Source: VRUE01 sp963807425 | GTDB lineage: Bacteria > Actinomycetota > Thermoleophilia > Solirubrobacterales > 70-9 | Reading direction: 5' to 3' | Length of the DNA stretch: 64,000 bases | Assembly: GCA_963807425.1 (NCBI GenBank) | Contig: CAWEBZ010000011.1 | Coordinates: 1-64,000, forward strand | Shown here: in pieces, positions 26,227 through 34,261 of the stretch | How positions within the stretch are numbered: position 1 is the first letter of the stretch | Layout: each line of letters begins with the position of its first letter | The notes under the pieces: model-generated | Databases searched by the model: none | Seen by the model: only the letters and a program-made list of their open reading frames with translations | What the model was told of the DNA's origin: nothing | Translations under genes and position numbers: made by a program

Positions 26227-27750
26227 GTGACCGAGTTCGCCAAGGCACTCGAGGCCGCCCTCGCCGGCGGCCCGCAGCGCCACCACGAGAAGACCGAGGA
26301 GCAGGGCAAGCTGCCGGTGCGCGAGCGGGTCGAGCGGCTCGTCGACCCCGGCTCCTTCGCCGAGGAGGCGGCGCTGGCCAACTGGGAGAAGGAGGGCCTC
26401 GGCGCCGACGGCGTCGTCACCGGCCTGGCGACGATCGACGGCCGCCGCGTCGCCGCTGATGGCCAACGACCCGACCGTCAAGGCCGGCTCCTGGGGGCCG
26501 AAGACGGTGGAGAAGATCCTCCGCATCCAGGAACGGGCGCTGAGCCTGCAGGTGCCGATGGTCTACCTGGTCGACTCGGCCGGGGCGCGGATCACCGACC
26601 AGGTGCAGATGTTCCCCGGCCGCCGCGGCGCCGGGCGGATCTTCCACAACGAGGTGCGGCTCTCCGGCCAGGTGCCGCAGGTCTGCCTGCTCTTCGGCCC
26701 GAGCGCCGCCGGCGGCGCCTACATCCCGGCCTTCTGCGACGTCGTGATCATGCGCGACGGCAACGCCTCGATGTACCTCGGCTCGCCGCGGATGGCGGAG
26801 ATGGTGATCGGCGAAACGGTGACCCTGGAGGAGATGGGCGGGGCGAAGATGCACACCGGCGTCTCCGGCTGCGGCCACTTCCTGGTCAAGACCGACGAGG
26901 AGGCGATCGACCTCGCCAAGCGCTACCTCTCCTACATGCCGGGCAACTGGCGCGAGGAGCCGGCCGCCAGCGCCGCCGGCAGAGCCGGCCTCGCAGACGC
27001 CGATCGCCGAGATCGTCCCCGCCGACGAGAACCGGCCCTTCGACATGCAGCTGCTGCTCGACTCGCTGCTCGACGCCGACAGCTTCCTGCCCGTCCACAA
27101 GCGCTGGGCCAAGGAGCTGATCGTCGGCTACGGGCGGCTCGACGGGCGCGTCGTCGGCATCGTCGCCAACCAGCCCAAGCACACCGGCGGCGTCCTCTTC
27201 GTCGACTCGGCCGACAAGGCGGCGCGCTTCATCCAGACCTGCAACGCCTTCAACGTGCCGCTGCTCTTCCTCGCCGACGTGCCCGGCTTCATGATCGGCA
27301 CCGCGGTCGAGCGCCAGGGGATCATCCGCCACGGCGCGAAGATGATCAGCGCCGTCTCCGAAGCGACCGTGCCGAAGATCTCGGTCGTCGTGCGCAAGGC
27401 CTACGGCGCCGGCCTCTACGCGATGGCCGGGCCCGCCTTCGAGCCCGACTGCTGCATCGCCCTGCCCAGCGCCTCGATCGCGGTGATGGGGCCGCAGGCG
27501 GCGGTCAACGCCGTCTTCTACAACCAGATCCAGGCGATCGAGGACGAGGCCGAGCGCGAGGCCTTCGTCGCCGCCAAGCGCGAGGAGTACGCCGAGGACA
27601 TCGACATCCTCCACCTCGCCTCCGAGCTGGTCGTCGACGCCGTGGTCGAGCCCGGCGACCTGCGCGCCGACCTGATCACGCCGCTTCGCGATGGCAGCGA
27701 GCAAGGACCGCTCCTTCGCCGAGCGCCGCAACCCGGTCACGCCGGCCTAG
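26227..27750 (+). CDS. Biotin-dependent acyl-CoA carboxylase, carboxyltransferase (beta) subunit (frame disrupted)
   Basis: A crotonase-fold carboxyltransferase of about 505 residues (AccD/PccB/MccB type). Present are VYLVDSAGARITDQVQMFPG, FGPSAAGGAYIPAFCDVVIM, SPRMAEMVIGE, LADVPGFMIGTAVERQGI and KAYGAGLYAMAG, and the C-terminus is RFAMAASKDRSFAERRNP. Extra bases near 26455, 26968 and 27683 split it. Next to HMG-CoA lyase and acetoacetyl-CoA synthetase, methylcrotonyl-CoA carboxylase is the favoured activity, but propionyl-CoA cannot be excluded. No biotin-carboxylase subunit is adjacent. Confidence 0.85.
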
Positions 27751-27800
27751 GACGTGCCGTTTCTTCTGCGCCCCTATGGGTGCATAAGAAACGGCACGTC
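27751..27800. terminator. Long bidirectional hairpin between convergent genes
   Basis: GACGTGCCGTTTCTT (27751-27765) is exactly complementary to AAGAAACGGCACGTC (27786-27800). The 20-base centre can form a further short stem (GCCC / GGG). It begins right after the carboxylase TAG and overlaps the acetoacetyl-CoA synthetase stop, fitting a shared terminator. Confidence 0.7.
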
Positions 27801-29778
27801 AGGGATCGAGCGAGGTGGCCAGGTCGGTGAAGTAGTCGAGCGCAGCGGGGTTGGCGAGCGAGTCGCGGCTCGCCGCCTGCTCAGCCGGGGTGCCCATCAG
27901 GATCCGCTTCACCGGCACCTCGAGCACCTTGCCGCTGAGGGTGCGCGGGACCTCGGCGATCGCGAAGACCTCGTCGGGGACGTGGCGGGGCGAGCACTGC
28001 TCGCGCACGCGACGGGCGATCTCGCGCCGCAGCTCGTCGTCGAGCTCGGCGCCCTCGCGCAGGACGACGAAGAGCGGCATCCAGCCCTCGGTGCCGGGGC
28101 GGGGAACGTCGACGACGAGGGCGTCGACGATTGCGTCGACGCCGAGCACCGCGCGGTAGATCTCGCTCGTCCCCATGCGAATGCCGGAGCGGTTGATGGT
28201 CGAGTCCGAGCGGCCGTAGATGACGGCGGTGCCGCGCGAGGTGATCTCGATCCAGTCGCCGTGGCGCCAGACACCGGGGTAGTGCTCGAAGTAGCTGGCG
28301 CGGTAGCGGCTGCCGTCCGGGTCGCCCCAGAAGCAGACCGGCATCGAGGGCATCGGCTCGGTGACGACCAGCTCGCCGACCTCGTCGATCAGCGGCTTGC
28401 CTTCCTCGTCCCAGGCCTCGACCGCAGCGCCGAGCGCCCGCGCCTGCAGCTCGCCGCGGTAGACGGGGAGCAGCGCGGAGCCGCCGACGAAGGCGGTGCA
28501 GAGGTCGGTGCCGCCGCTGGTCGAGAAGAGCCAGGTGTCGTTGCCGAGGTGCTCGTAGATCCAGTCGAAGCCCTCGGGGGAGAGGGGGGAGCCGGTCGAG
28601 CCGACCGCCTTCAAGCGGCTGAGGTCGCGGCCCGTCCCGGGCTCGACCCCGGCCTTCATGCAGGCGGCGATGTAGGAGGCGCTGGTGCCGAACATCGTCA
28701 CTCCGGCGCGCTCGGCGAGGTCCCAGAGCACGCCCATGTCGGGATGGCCCGGGTTGCCGTCGTAGAGGACGATCGCGGCGCGGGTCAGCAGGCCGGAGAC
28801 GAGGAAGTTCCACATCATCCAGCCGGTCGTGGTGAACCAGAAGAGGCGGTCGCCGGGGTGGGCGTCGACGTGGAGGTGGAGCTTCTTCAGGTGCTCGAGC
28901 AGGATGCCGCCCTGGCCCTGGACGATCGCCTTGGGCAGGCCGGTGGTGCCGGAGGAGTAGAGGACCCAGAGCGGGTGGTCGAAAGGGACGCGCTCGAAGC
29001 TGAGCTCGGCGCCCTCGCCGCTGGCGAGCAGCTCGTCCCAGCGCATCGCGTCGCGCAGGGGCGAGAGGTCGGGCTCGGGGTCGAGGTAGGGGAGGACGAC
29101 GGTGCGCTCGAGGCTCGGCATCTCCGCCTGCAGCTGGGCGAGCGTCTCGCGGCGGTCGAAGTCCTTGCCGCCGTAGCGGTAGCCGTCGACGGCGAAGAGG
29201 ACCTTGGGCTCGATCTGGGCGAAGCGGTCGATCACGCTGGCCGGGCCGAAGTCGGGCGAGCAGCTCGACCAGATCGCGCCGATGCTGGCGCTGGCGAGGA
29301 AGGCGACGATCGCCTCGGGGATGTTCGGCAGGTAGGCGACGACGCGGTCGCCGCGCTCGACCCCGAGCGCGCGCAGGCCTGCCGCGACCGCGGCAACCTG
29401 GGCGCGCAGCTCCCCCCAGCTCAGCTCGCTCAGCTCACGCAGCTCCGAGGCGTGCAGGATCGCCGTCTCGGCGTCGTCCTTGCCGGCGAAGACGTGCTCG
29501 GCGTAGTTGAGGTGGGCGCCGGCGAACCACTCGGCACCCGGCATCTCGCGGCTGCCGAGCACCCGCTCATAGCCGCCGTCGGCCTGCACCTCGAAGAAGT
29601 CCCAGATCGAGGACCAGAAGCCCTCGAGGTCATCGACCGACCAGCGCCAGAGCTCGTCGTAGCCGGGGAACGTAAGCCCGCGCTCGGCCTGCAGCCAGCG
29701 CATGTACTCGGTCAGGCGGGCGCGCTCGACCAGCTCGGCGGAGGGCTCCCAGAGCTTCTCGGCTGCGGGTTGGCTCAC
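27799..29778 (-). CDS. aacS: Acetoacetyl-CoA synthetase
   Basis: A 659-residue ANL-superfamily adenylate-forming ligase that activates acetoacetate. The N-terminus has FWSSIWDFFEV and WFAGAHLNYAEHVF, typical of AacS/Acs. The P-loop is LYSSGTTGLPKAIVQGQGG, then TTGWMMWN, STGSPLSPEGFDWIY, and the C-terminal domain has GRSDSTINRSGIRMGTSEIY and LSGKVLEVPVKRIL with the catalytic Lys in LSGK. The frame is intact. It converts acetoacetate, released by the HMG-CoA lyase encoded opposite, to acetoacetyl-CoA. Its start overlaps the upstream MBL-fold gene by 4 bp. Confidence 0.92.
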   Translation of the reverse strand: MSQPAAEKLWEPSAELVERARLTEYMRWLQAERGLTFPGYDELWRWSVDDLEGFWSSIWDFFEVQADGGYERVLGSREMPGAEWFAGAHLNYAEHVFAGKDDAETAILHASELRELSELSWGELRAQVAAVAAGLRALGVERGDRVVAYLPNIPEAIVAFLASASIGAIWSSCSPDFGPASVIDRFAQIEPKVLFAVDGYRYGGKDFDRRETLAQLQAEMPSLERTVVLPYLDPEPDLSPLRDAMRWDELLASGEGAELSFERVPFDHPLWVLYSSGTTGLPKAIVQGQGGILLEHLKKLHLHVDAHPGDRLFWFTTTGWMMWNFLVSGLLTRAAIVLYDGNPGHPDMGVLWDLAERAGVTMFGTSASYIAACMKAGVEPGTGRDLSRLKAVGSTGSPLSPEGFDWIYEHLGNDTWLFSTSGGTDLCTAFVGGSALLPVYRGELQARALGAAVEAWDEEGKPLIDEVGELVVTEPMPSMPVCFWGDPDGSRYRASYFEHYPGVWRHGDWIEITSRGTAVIYGRSDSTINRSGIRMGTSEIYRAVLGVDAIVDALVVDVPRPGTEGWMPLFVVLREGAELDDELRREIARRVREQCSPRHVPDEVFAIAEVPRTLSGKVLEVPVKRILMGTPAEQAASRDSLANPAALDYFTDLATSLDP

Positions 29779-30617
29779 GCCGCGGCGGTGCCGGCGGCCT
29801 TCGCCTGCGCCAGCTCGAGCTCGCGCGGGTCGTGGGCGCAGAACAGCTTGACCTCATCGCCGTGCGTCCGCGCCAGCTCCCGCAGGCGCTCCTGGTTGGC
29901 CTTGCGGGCCTTGCCGTCGGAGCCGGTCACGACCTGGAAGAAGCGCAGCATCGGCGGGCAGCTCGGCGGGGTAGCGACCTGTCCGTGGTGGAAGTAGGCG
30001 TCGCCGCAGTGCAGCAGCCAGCCGTCGGCGGTCTTGACCGCCACCCCGGTGTGGCCGCGCGAGTGGCCGAGCAGCGGCACCAGCAGCACCTCGGCATCGA
30101 GGTCGGGCAGGATCCGCACGCTGCCGAAGCCGAACCAGTCATCGCCGCCAGTGCCGTGCGTAACCCACTGGGGTTCGTGCTTCCAGTGGGTGTCGCCGAT
30201 GTAGCGCAGCCGCTCGTCCAGCTTCGGGTTGAGGGCCGCCTCGAGCTCGGCGGCGAGCAGGTGGACCTCGGCCTGGGGGAAGTCCGGCAGGCCGCCGGCG
30301 TGGTCGAGGTCGAGGTGGGTGGTGACGATGTGCTTGACGTCGCCGGCGGCGAAGCCGAGCGCCTCGATCTGCTTCAGCGCCGTCGTGCCGACCTCAGGGC
30401 GCGGCCGCATCAGCACGCTGAAGACGGAGCCGAGCTGCCGCGGGTTGCGTGCGTCCTCCATGCCGAAGCCGGTGTCGACGAGCACCAGCCCGTCATCGGC
30501 CTCGATCAGCAGGCAGTGGCAGACGACCGTTCCCTGCTCGAGCAGGCCGCCGTCTCCGTTGATCAGCCGCCTCCCGTGTGGGCAAAGCGATCCGCAGTTG
30601 AGGTGATGGATGCGCAT
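29775..30617 (-). CDS. MBL-fold metallo-hydrolase (lactonase-like)
   Basis: A 280-residue metallo-beta-lactamase-fold enzyme. The zinc motif is THLDLDHAGGL (HxHxDH with the first His replaced in spacing T-H-L-D-L-D-H), with further ligands in LGHSRGHTG, CGDAYFHHG and CAHDP. The N-terminus MRIHHLNCGSLCPHG and HCLLIEADDGLVLVDTGFG resemble the AHL-lactonase/MBL subgroup. It is translationally coupled to aacS, so a housekeeping ester or thioester hydrolysis role is as likely as quorum quenching. Confidence 0.8.
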   Translation of the reverse strand: MRIHHLNCGSLCPHGRRLINGDGGLLEQGTVVCHCLLIEADDGLVLVDTGFGMEDARNPRQLGSVFSVLMRPRPEVGTTALKQIEALGFAAGDVKHIVTTHLDLDHAGGLPDFPQAEVHLLAAELEAALNPKLDERLRYIGDTHWKHEPQWVTHGTGGDDWFGFGSVRILPDLDAEVLLVPLLGHSRGHTGVAVKTADGWLLHCGDAYFHHGQVATPPSCPPMLRFFQVVTGSDGKARKANQERLRELARTHGDEVKLFCAHDPRELELAQAKAAGTAAA

Positions 30618-30642
30618 GCCGCGGCGCGCAGTCTAGTCGGGC

Positions 30643-31425
30643 TCAGCGCTTGGGGCCGACGTGGCGGTCCATGATCGCGACAGCGTCACGACGGGCAACG
30701 GAGATATTCCAGGGACCGTCTTGGCGCCAGGAGACCCCGAGGCGATCACATGCCCGGCAGAAGATCCCCTGGATGTCGAGCGAGCGATTGGAGAAGAAGT
30801 AGCGGGGATAGGCATATGCCTTCTTCGGGTGGGTGACGCGATTGATCACCCGGCAGCCGTCTGAGTGGATCAGGCCTCGTAGTAGGCGCCCGGGATGGCG
30901 CGCCGCGATCGTCTCCTGCCACGACTCCAGCTCGATCGCGCGTAAGTGCTTCGGTCCCGCGGCGTGCTGCGGAAAGAGGTGGGGCCAGTGCTTGGAGAAC
31001 GAGTAGACCTCATCCATATGCTCGCGGCGGTGCCGGAGCACGCCAACTTTGCTCGTAGGCATGACCAAGCCGATCGCGGCATCGCACTCGGCGACGATGA
31101 CCGGGTAGCGACGGTCCAAGAAGATGCGCAAACGGTAGACACTCCGCGGATGGGCCGAGATGAGTCCATCGCCGAGATAGAGCCCGAGCAGATATGCATA
31201 GGGGTAGAGAGGAAGCCGAGTGGCTCCTGAGCAGCGCGGGCAGGCTCCGCCGTCTAGCGCAGAGGGTCTTCGGTATGTGTGAGCCGGTCGACGTAGGCGG
31301 GTGCGGCCGCGAACCCAGTCGCTGACCGTGCGACGGTCCAGATCGAGCTGGCGAGCGATCTGGCAGTTATTCCAGCCAGCATCGGAGAGCTCAAGAGCCC
31401 GTTCCACCTGCCATGCAGGCTTCAT
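30643..31425 (-). CDS. HTH + LAGLIDADG-type homing-endonuclease-like protein
   Basis: A protein of about 260 residues beginning MKPAWQVERALEL. Residues about 8-35 form a Hin/resolvase-like helix-turn-helix (GWNNCQIARQLDLDRRTVSDW). A CPRC pair follows. Two LAGLIDADG-like helices are visible: YLLGLYLGDGLIS (about 75-87) and LLRGLIHSDGCRV (about 178-190), each ending in the acidic residue that binds metal. This is the layout of a monomeric LAGLIDADG endonuclease. The start lies 9 bp after the 3' end of tRNA-Leu(CAA), in the same direction, so it could be co-transcribed. It may be a free-standing homing enzyme or a domesticated DNA-binding protein. Confidence 0.75.
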   Translation of the reverse strand: MKPAWQVERALELSDAGWNNCQIARQLDLDRRTVSDWVRGRTRLRRPAHTYRRPSALDGGACPRCSGATRLPLYPYAYLLGLYLGDGLISAHPRSVYRLRIFLDRRYPVIVAECDAAIGLVMPTSKVGVLRHRREHMDEVYSFSKHWPHLFPQHAAGPKHLRAIELESWQETIAARHPGRLLRGLIHSDGCRVINRVTHPKKAYAYPRYFFSNRSLDIQGIFCRACDRLGVSWRQDGPWNISVARRDAVAIMDRHVGPKR

Positions 31426-31433
31426 GATCTCGA

Positions 31434-31517
31434 TACGGCGGGTGGGACTCGAACCCACAAGCCCTTGCGGGCAGCGGCTTTTGAGACCGCCTCCTTTACC
31501 AGTTTGGACACCGCCGC
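31434..31517 (-). tRNA. tRNA-Leu (anticodon CAA)
   Basis: An 84-nt cloverleaf with acceptor GCGGCGG/CCGCCGT (one G-U pair), anticodon loop CTCAAAA (CAA), a long class-II variable arm (TGCCCGCAAGGGCT) and T-arm GTGGGTTCGAGTCCCAC. CCA is not encoded. No intron is visible. Confidence 0.93.
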
Positions 31518-31632
31518 TTGCTCAGCCATTCTAGGCCCAAAGCTAGGCAGCGTCCCGGTTGCGATTGCGCCAAAAGCGCAGTTCCGGGGAGATTCGCTAC
31601 AGAATTGGCATTGCCCCTTAACGCGCCGGAGC

Positions 31633-32163
31633 TCAGGCGGGCTGCGGGGCGCCCTGGTCGGGCGGAGCGCCGGCGCCGTAGTCCTCGCCGGACCCGATCG
31701 GGCGCTCCTCCTCGACGTGCCAGTTCTGGTTGAAGGCGTAGAGCGCGACCGCGATCAGGATCAGCTGGACCAGGGCGAGGATGATGACCAGCAGCCCGAT
31801 CAGCGGCACCGGGATCAGAGCATCCTCGAAGCCGGCCTTGTCGCGGGCGAACCAGCTGTTGGCGCCGGTCGCGCAGAAGATCGCCAGGATCATCGAGAGG
31901 GCGGCGGCAACCGGCAGGATGCCGCGGCTCCAGCGGGCGACCAGGAAGGCGAAGAACGCGTAGAGCGCCGCGTAGATCAGGCAGAAGATGCCCATGCCGC
32001 CCCCGCCCGTGAGCAAGGAGAAGCCAGCGATCGTGATCAGGAAGGCGATTGCCGAGGTAACCGCGAGCAGGAAGACGAGCACGAACTTGGTCGTGATCGA
32101 CTCGGCCTTTTCCCGATTCGGCCGCCACAGTTCATAACCGGGCCTCACCTCTCCAACTGCCAC
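31633..32163 (-). CDS. Four-helix membrane protein of unknown function
   Basis: A protein of about 176 residues with a short charged N-terminus (VAVGEVRPGYELWRPNREK), four transmembrane helices (FVLVFLLAVTSAIAFLITIA, GIFCLIYAALYAFFAFLV, GILPVAAALSMILAIFC, LIGLLVIILALVQLILIAVAL) and an acidic Pro-rich tail. I do not recognise the family. The GTG start at 32163 is preceded, 6 bases upstream, by TATGAT (a good -10) and no ribosome site, so a leaderless mRNA is likely. Upstream starts would run into the tRNA-Leu promoter area. Confidence 0.6.
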   Translation of the reverse strand: MAVGEVRPGYELWRPNREKAESITTKFVLVFLLAVTSAIAFLITIAGFSLLTGGGGMGIFCLIYAALYAFFAFLVARWSRGILPVAAALSMILAIFCATGANSWFARDKAGFEDALIPVPLIGLLVIILALVQLILIAVALYAFNQNWHVEEERPIGSGEDYGAGAPPDQGAPQPA

Positions 32164-32234
32164 GGCACGATCATAGAATCTATGAGCGACGCTGCGGCAT
32201 TGGTCGCGCGTTAAGCCCAAAAGCGGGCAGCCAC

Positions 32235-32317
32235 GCGGGCGTGGTGAAATGGCAAACACGCTGGCTTTAGGTGCCAGTGCTCGAAAGAGCTTGGGGGTTC
32301 GAGTCCCTCCGCCCGCA
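32235..32317 (+). tRNA. tRNA-Leu (anticodon TAG)
   Basis: An 83-nt class-II tRNA: acceptor GCGGGCG/CGCCCGC, anticodon stem CTGGC/GCCAG with loop TTTAGGT (TAG), variable arm TGCTCGAAAGAGCT, T-arm with GGTTCGAGTCC. CCA is not encoded. Confidence 0.93.
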
Positions 32318-32384
32318 TTGCGAGATCCAGCCGCCTCGCCGTGACGGCGAATCGCGTCCCGGCCCGGCTAGCATGGCTCGTCTC

Positions 32385-32458
32385 GGGGCAGTGGCCCAAC
32401 TGGCTAAGGCACCGGTCTCCAAAACCGGCGATTCCAGGTTCGAGTCCTGGCTGCCCCG
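32385..32458 (+). tRNA. tRNA-Trp (anticodon CCA)
   Basis: A 74-nt cloverleaf: acceptor GGGGCAG/CTGCCCC, anticodon stem CCGGT/ACCGG with loop CTCCAAA (CCA), T-arm CCAGGTTCGAGTCCTGG. Its last 28 bases plus 3 more are duplicated at 34262-34292, marking it as an integration site that has kept an intact tRNA. Confidence 0.93.
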
Positions 32459-32461
32459 CTT
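32431..32461. repeat. attL-like repeat within tRNA-Trp
   Basis: 31 bp from ATTCCAGGTTCGAG to TGCCCCGCTT, comprising the T-arm and acceptor 3' strand of tRNA-Trp plus three bases; identical to 34262-34292. Confidence 0.8.
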
Positions 32462-32641
32462 CTGATCCAGCTTCTGGAGCCAGAAATTTGGCCTTCCCAG
32501 GGGAATGTCGAGCCGCGGAGTGCGCGGTCTCGGAGCCAGGCTCACTGGGTCGCACAGACGTCAATTGAGCAATCGACCGGCCCCTTCATTCCCTGGCATT
32601 CCCCCGTCGTCGGGCTTTGGCAAGCTAAACGGCGAGGCGCG

Positions 32642-32895
32642 ATGAGCAATCTCAACCGAGATAGAGCTTGTGCTCGAGCCGCAGGAAAATGGGGCTACCA
32701 CGTCTATGCCCCCGATTTCCCGGGCTTGCATACTCGGGGCAACGGCATCGACGACGCAGTGGCGAACGCAGCGAGGCAGTAGCTCTCTACGTCGAAGGAC
32801 TCCCCGAAGACGGGAGGGCTCGACAGGGCGTCGTTCGCCGCAGGGTTTCGCTGCCGGCGCGGGACCTGGGAGGCGATGGATCCGCCGACGGCTAA
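32642..32895 (+). pseudogene. hicB: HicB-family antitoxin remnant
   Basis: Across three frames the sequence spells IEIELVLEPQENG, GYHVYAPDFPGLHTRGNGID, DAVANAAR and EAVALYVEGLPEDGR, the usual HicB N-terminal partial RNase-H fold (YxVxxPDFPGxxTxGxxxxEA). Shifts near 32692 and 32778 break it. The C-terminal DNA-binding part is not recognisable. No HicA toxin gene is seen next to it. Confidence 0.6.
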
Positions 32896-32934
32896 CGTAG
32901 GGTCAGCGCTAGAAGATGGTCAAAGGAGATCCGG

Positions 32935-33165
32935 ATGAAAAATACGCGCTACGTGAAGAAGGCAACCAGCGGAAGAGGCTGGGATGTGGTCAGAGAGGGC
33001 CATCGGCGTGCGACCGCGCACGGCGCCACGAAGGCTGACGCTGTCAAAACAGCGCGAGAGCTGATCCGCCAGGAAGGCGGAGGCGAGATACGGATCCTGA
33101 ATCGCACAGGCAAGGTCGTTGACGCGAGCAAGGTTTCGCGGCCAAGGAAGCGGGCCGCGGCGTAG
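32935..33165 (+). CDS. DUF2188-like small protein
   Basis: A 76-residue basic protein: an N-terminal strand pair (RYVKKATSGRGWDVVREGHR), the A/T-rich helix segment ATKADAVKTARELIRQEGGG typical of DUF2188, then EIRILNRTGKVVDASKV and a Lys/Arg tail. AAAGGAGAT precedes the ATG. The family has no settled function; it is often found beside mobile genes and stress genes. Confidence 0.7.
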   Translation: MKNTRYVKKATSGRGWDVVREGHRRATAHGATKADAVKTARELIRQEGGGEIRILNRTGKVVDASKVSRPRKRAAA

Positions 33166-33167
33166 CC

Positions 33168-34172
33168 CTAAGGATTTCCCGTAACCGCCAGGGCGGGATT
33201 GCCTAGCGGATGCGAAGTCGCATCGAAGAAGAGCAGAGAATTCGCCTCAAGGCGCCCCGAGATGTCGACTTGCTTCGCCAGGAGCTCTCTCTTGGACGCA
33301 GGAAGCATCGAGATCGCAACTGGTCGTTCGGGGTTCTCGCTCAATGCCTCGGCTAGATGAGAGTCGTGCTCGCTCAGGCTGCTACCGAACACGACAAGGG
33401 GGAGGGCCCGTCCTCTCAATCGCTCGAGAGCATGTGAGAGATAGACGTTGTCCTCGATGGCGGCGAGCTTGTCGGCTGCAGAGCCCTCGGTGACGAGTAG
33501 TGGCCGCGCCCCAGAATCGCCCGTGATCGGCTTTCCAAATTGGTCGAGGATGGTGTCGAGATCGGTTTGTCTCAACTTCCAGGTGGCGCCTGAACTGCCC
33601 ACGACGAGATGAAGTGCCCCGTGGAGGAAGTAGACCGGAATCCGGTTGGAAGGGACCGTGGATCTGGCGGGGTCGAACTCACACCGGCCCCGATAGCGGA
33701 AGTGGTCCATAAACGGCTCGAAGCCCGCCGCCGCCATCGCCCAGTAGGCGAGCAGGTCATAGCTCGTCGTGAAGACCCACTCGAACTGCTTCATCGTGTC
33801 GCTGATGGCTTCGCGGGTTGCGCTGGGAACGCGATTGAGCTTGAGGTGGACCTCTCGCACCGCGTGGACAAGTGCCAGCTGGATGTTGCGATATCGCTCA
33901 AGCAAGGGCTTTGTGTCGAGGCCGACCGCGTTGTTGACCCTGATCGCAGTTAGAAGGTCGGCGAGCACCCGCTCGAAGTTCTGGGTCGAAGAAAACAGCT
34001 TTCGATCCTGTGCCGAGAGATCGCCGAACTTCGCACGGTCGTACAGCTTTCGATATCCAAACGGCTCCCATATGTTGATGCTCATCCCGTTGCCGAGCAG
34101 CAGGGTGTCCCACTTGTGCGAAGTGGCGATGTCTCTCCAGTCGAAGAGGGTCCCATCGGGCTCCCCTGCCAT
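33168..34172 (-). CDS. SIR2-like (DUF4917-type) protein, candidate defence NADase
   Basis: A 334-residue protein with the motif order of SIR2-like domains: a Rossmann opening LLLGNGMSI (about 25-33), FTTSYDLLAYWA (about 133-144, equivalent of TxNYD), YFLHGALHLV (about 184-193, the His-Gly step) and VVFGSSLSEHDSHL (about 262-275, GxSxxD). Between the first two is an alpha-helical insertion. This matches DUF4917-like proteins; SIR2-like domains of this kind act as NAD-depleting effectors in several phage-defence systems. It has no signal peptide or membrane segment. The gene fills more than half of the tRNA-Trp island. The NADase role is inferred; catalytic residues need checking by structure. 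Confidence 0.6.
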   Translation of the reverse strand: MAGEPDGTLFDWRDIATSHKWDTLLLGNGMSINIWEPFGYRKLYDRAKFGDLSAQDRKLFSSTQNFERVLADLLTAIRVNNAVGLDTKPLLERYRNIQLALVHAVREVHLKLNRVPSATREAISDTMKQFEWVFTTSYDLLAYWAMAAAGFEPFMDHFRYRGRCEFDPARSTVPSNRIPVYFLHGALHLVVGSSGATWKLRQTDLDTILDQFGKPITGDSGARPLLVTEGSAADKLAAIEDNVYLSHALERLRGRALPLVVFGSSLSEHDSHLAEALSENPERPVAISMLPASKRELLAKQVDISGRLEANSLLFFDATSHPLGNPALAVTGNP

Positions 34173-34261
34173 AGGGATTATCTAGCAATCCAGTCGGCGC
34201 CTACATCGATCAACGTGTAGCTGGTCTCATCCTCAGAACCAGAGACAGCTTGGACGCGTTT

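Noticed and set aside
8134..27690. Programmed frameshifting or an altered genetic code as explanation of the broken genes
   Set aside because: The shifts lie at varied sequences without slippery sites or stimulatory structures, and affect many unrelated genes; sequence error is simpler.
27754..29997. Very long plus-strand open frame antisense to acetoacetyl-CoA synthetase
   Set aside because: It is a GC-rich shadow of aacS: composition is dominated by Val/Gly/Ala/Glu/Asp with no motif, while the opposite strand encodes a full, recognisable enzyme.
29775..30617. Quorum-quenching lactonase as a firm call
   Set aside because: The MBL fold is clear but coupling to acetoacetyl-CoA synthetase and the lack of lactonase-specific residues make the substrate undecided.
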